The notes below the pieces were generated by a model. That model saw nothing but the letters and a program-made list of their open reading frames with translations, was not told where the DNA came from and searched no databases. A stretch of 43,817 nucleotides of DNA from an uncultured Bacteroidales bacterium. Its GTDB lineage: Bacteria > Bacteroidota > Bacteroidia > Bacteroidales > Paludibacteraceae. The stretch is from NCBI GenBank assembly GCA_937915765.1, contig CALGHE010000024.1, positions 1 to 43,817 on the forward strand, written 5' to 3'. Every line of letters starts with the position of its first letter. The first letter of the stretch is position 1. The position numbers and the translations under genes are program-made. Shown piece after piece: positions 43,358 through 43,817 of this stretch.

Positions 43358-43741
43358 TCAATACTCTCCTACAAATTCTCCATTGACATCATAAACATAA
43401 ACCCGCAAATCAATATCATCAGGATTGTCAACACCCAACACATCGCATAAGCCACCATCACAACACATCAAAAAATGACCAATACACTGTTTTGGAGAAT
43501 ATAAATCTCCAACATGTTCATCATAATCATTCAAATCAGAATCATCAAAAGAAGAATAAACGACATCATCAGGATCGTTATCACGAAGAACGTAATAGCG
43601 ATATCTAAGATCTTTGAATATGATTCCTTTTTTATAAGCTTCAACAACCAACCCAACCTCTCTCTTTGAGCGTCTTGATGAAGAAACCTTTGAAGCTGAA
43701 ACCTTTCCGCTAATTTTCTTGAATGAATCAAATAGTCCCAT
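43358..43741 (-). CDS. Acidic hypothetical protein
   Basis: 127 residues starting MGLFDSFKKISGKV, then a Ser/Lys/Arg-rich stretch (SASKVSSSRRSKRE), then a predicted beta-rich acidic region with repeated Asp (RDNDPDDVVYSSFDDSDL, VDNPDDIDLRVYVYD). There is no signal peptide or membrane helix. No domain was recognised. It lies 72 bp upstream of the Sel1-ACP gene on the same strand with a strong terminator between them. Functional linkage is therefore possible but not shown. The MGLFDSF start resembles soluble proteins that act on the inner membrane face, but this is a weak hint. Confidence 0.65.
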   Translation of the reverse strand: MGLFDSFKKISGKVSASKVSSSRRSKREVGLVVEAYKKGIIFKDLRYRYYVLRDNDPDDVVYSSFDDSDLNDYDEHVGDLYSPKQCIGHFLMCCDGGLCDVLGVDNPDDIDLRVYVYDVNGEFVGEY

Positions 43742-43817
43742 AAGTCATATTTATTTAAAAATTTAGAAGCTGTTTAAATTTTTCTAAAATATTTTGTTAA
43801 GCATCAGAAAACAGAAG

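Overview
The window reads as ordinary chromosome from a member of the Bacteroidales, probably a gut or rumen fibre degrader. Three things point there. The upstream regions repeatedly carry the Bacteroidetes -7 element (TAnnTTTG) instead of E. coli-type -10/-35 boxes, and few genes have a visible Shine-Dalgarno sequence. Four secreted polysaccharidases end in type IX secretion-like C-terminal sorting tails. The housekeeping genes (gdhA, ddh, dxs, lpxB, recF, alaS, ribD) encode proteins that look Bacteroidales in sequence. No rRNA, tRNA, CRISPR array, insertion sequence or prophage was seen.

Layout. 1-1.4 kb: the 5' end of an AAA-ATPase-like gene running off the left edge and a WG-repeat secreted protein. 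1.4-6.6 kb: nitrogen and diaminopimelate metabolism (ddh, gdhA, a divergent LL-DAP-aminotransferase-like enzyme) and a ROK sugar kinase. 6.7-11.6 kb: surE, a small membrane protein and lpxB on the plus strand; dxs and mscL on the minus strand. 11.8-17.7 kb: a small unknown protein, an Lrp/AsnC regulator, a 1274-residue MMPL transporter/acyltransferase/methyltransferase fusion, and a tatA-tatC pair whose 54-residue TatA is easily missed. 17.8-22.6 kb: a secreted multidomain GH5 enzyme and a secreted PL1 pectate lyase, each with its own promoter and terminator. 22.9-27.2 kb: recF, a DUF721 gene and a thioesterase in an overlapping operon, then thrC and panB divergently. 27.4-31.7 kb: two tandem paralogous GH5-CBM cellulases that share a 143-bp identical tract and near-identical 3' ends. 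31.7-38.7 kb: ribD, alaS, an orphan CidA/LrgA protein, a CtpA-type protease and a MurU-like nucleotidyltransferase. 38.8-41.6 kb: a DigH/GHL10-type glycosidase translationally coupled to NamZ, which with the nucleotidyltransferase suggests peptidoglycan turnover. 41.7-43.8 kb: a tiny membrane protein, a Sel1-repeat protein fused to an acyl-carrier-protein-like domain, and an acidic unknown protein.

The most unusual item is the Sel1-ACP fusion. Its C-terminal domain matches an acyl carrier protein closely, but the serine that would carry phosphopantetheine is a proline (one base from serine), so it looks like an ACP-shaped module that cannot be primed. Other items worth attention are the aminotransferase with a His in place of the expected PLP-contacting Tyr, the gene-conversion signature at the catalytic centre of the twin cellulases, the three-domain lipid-handling fusion next to an Lrp regulator, and the probable peptidoglycan salvage set. 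Most start codons were checked, and several were moved to the first plausible ATG (ddh, thrC, tatC, cidA-like, ctpA, GH5 at 17.8 kb, Sel1-ACP).
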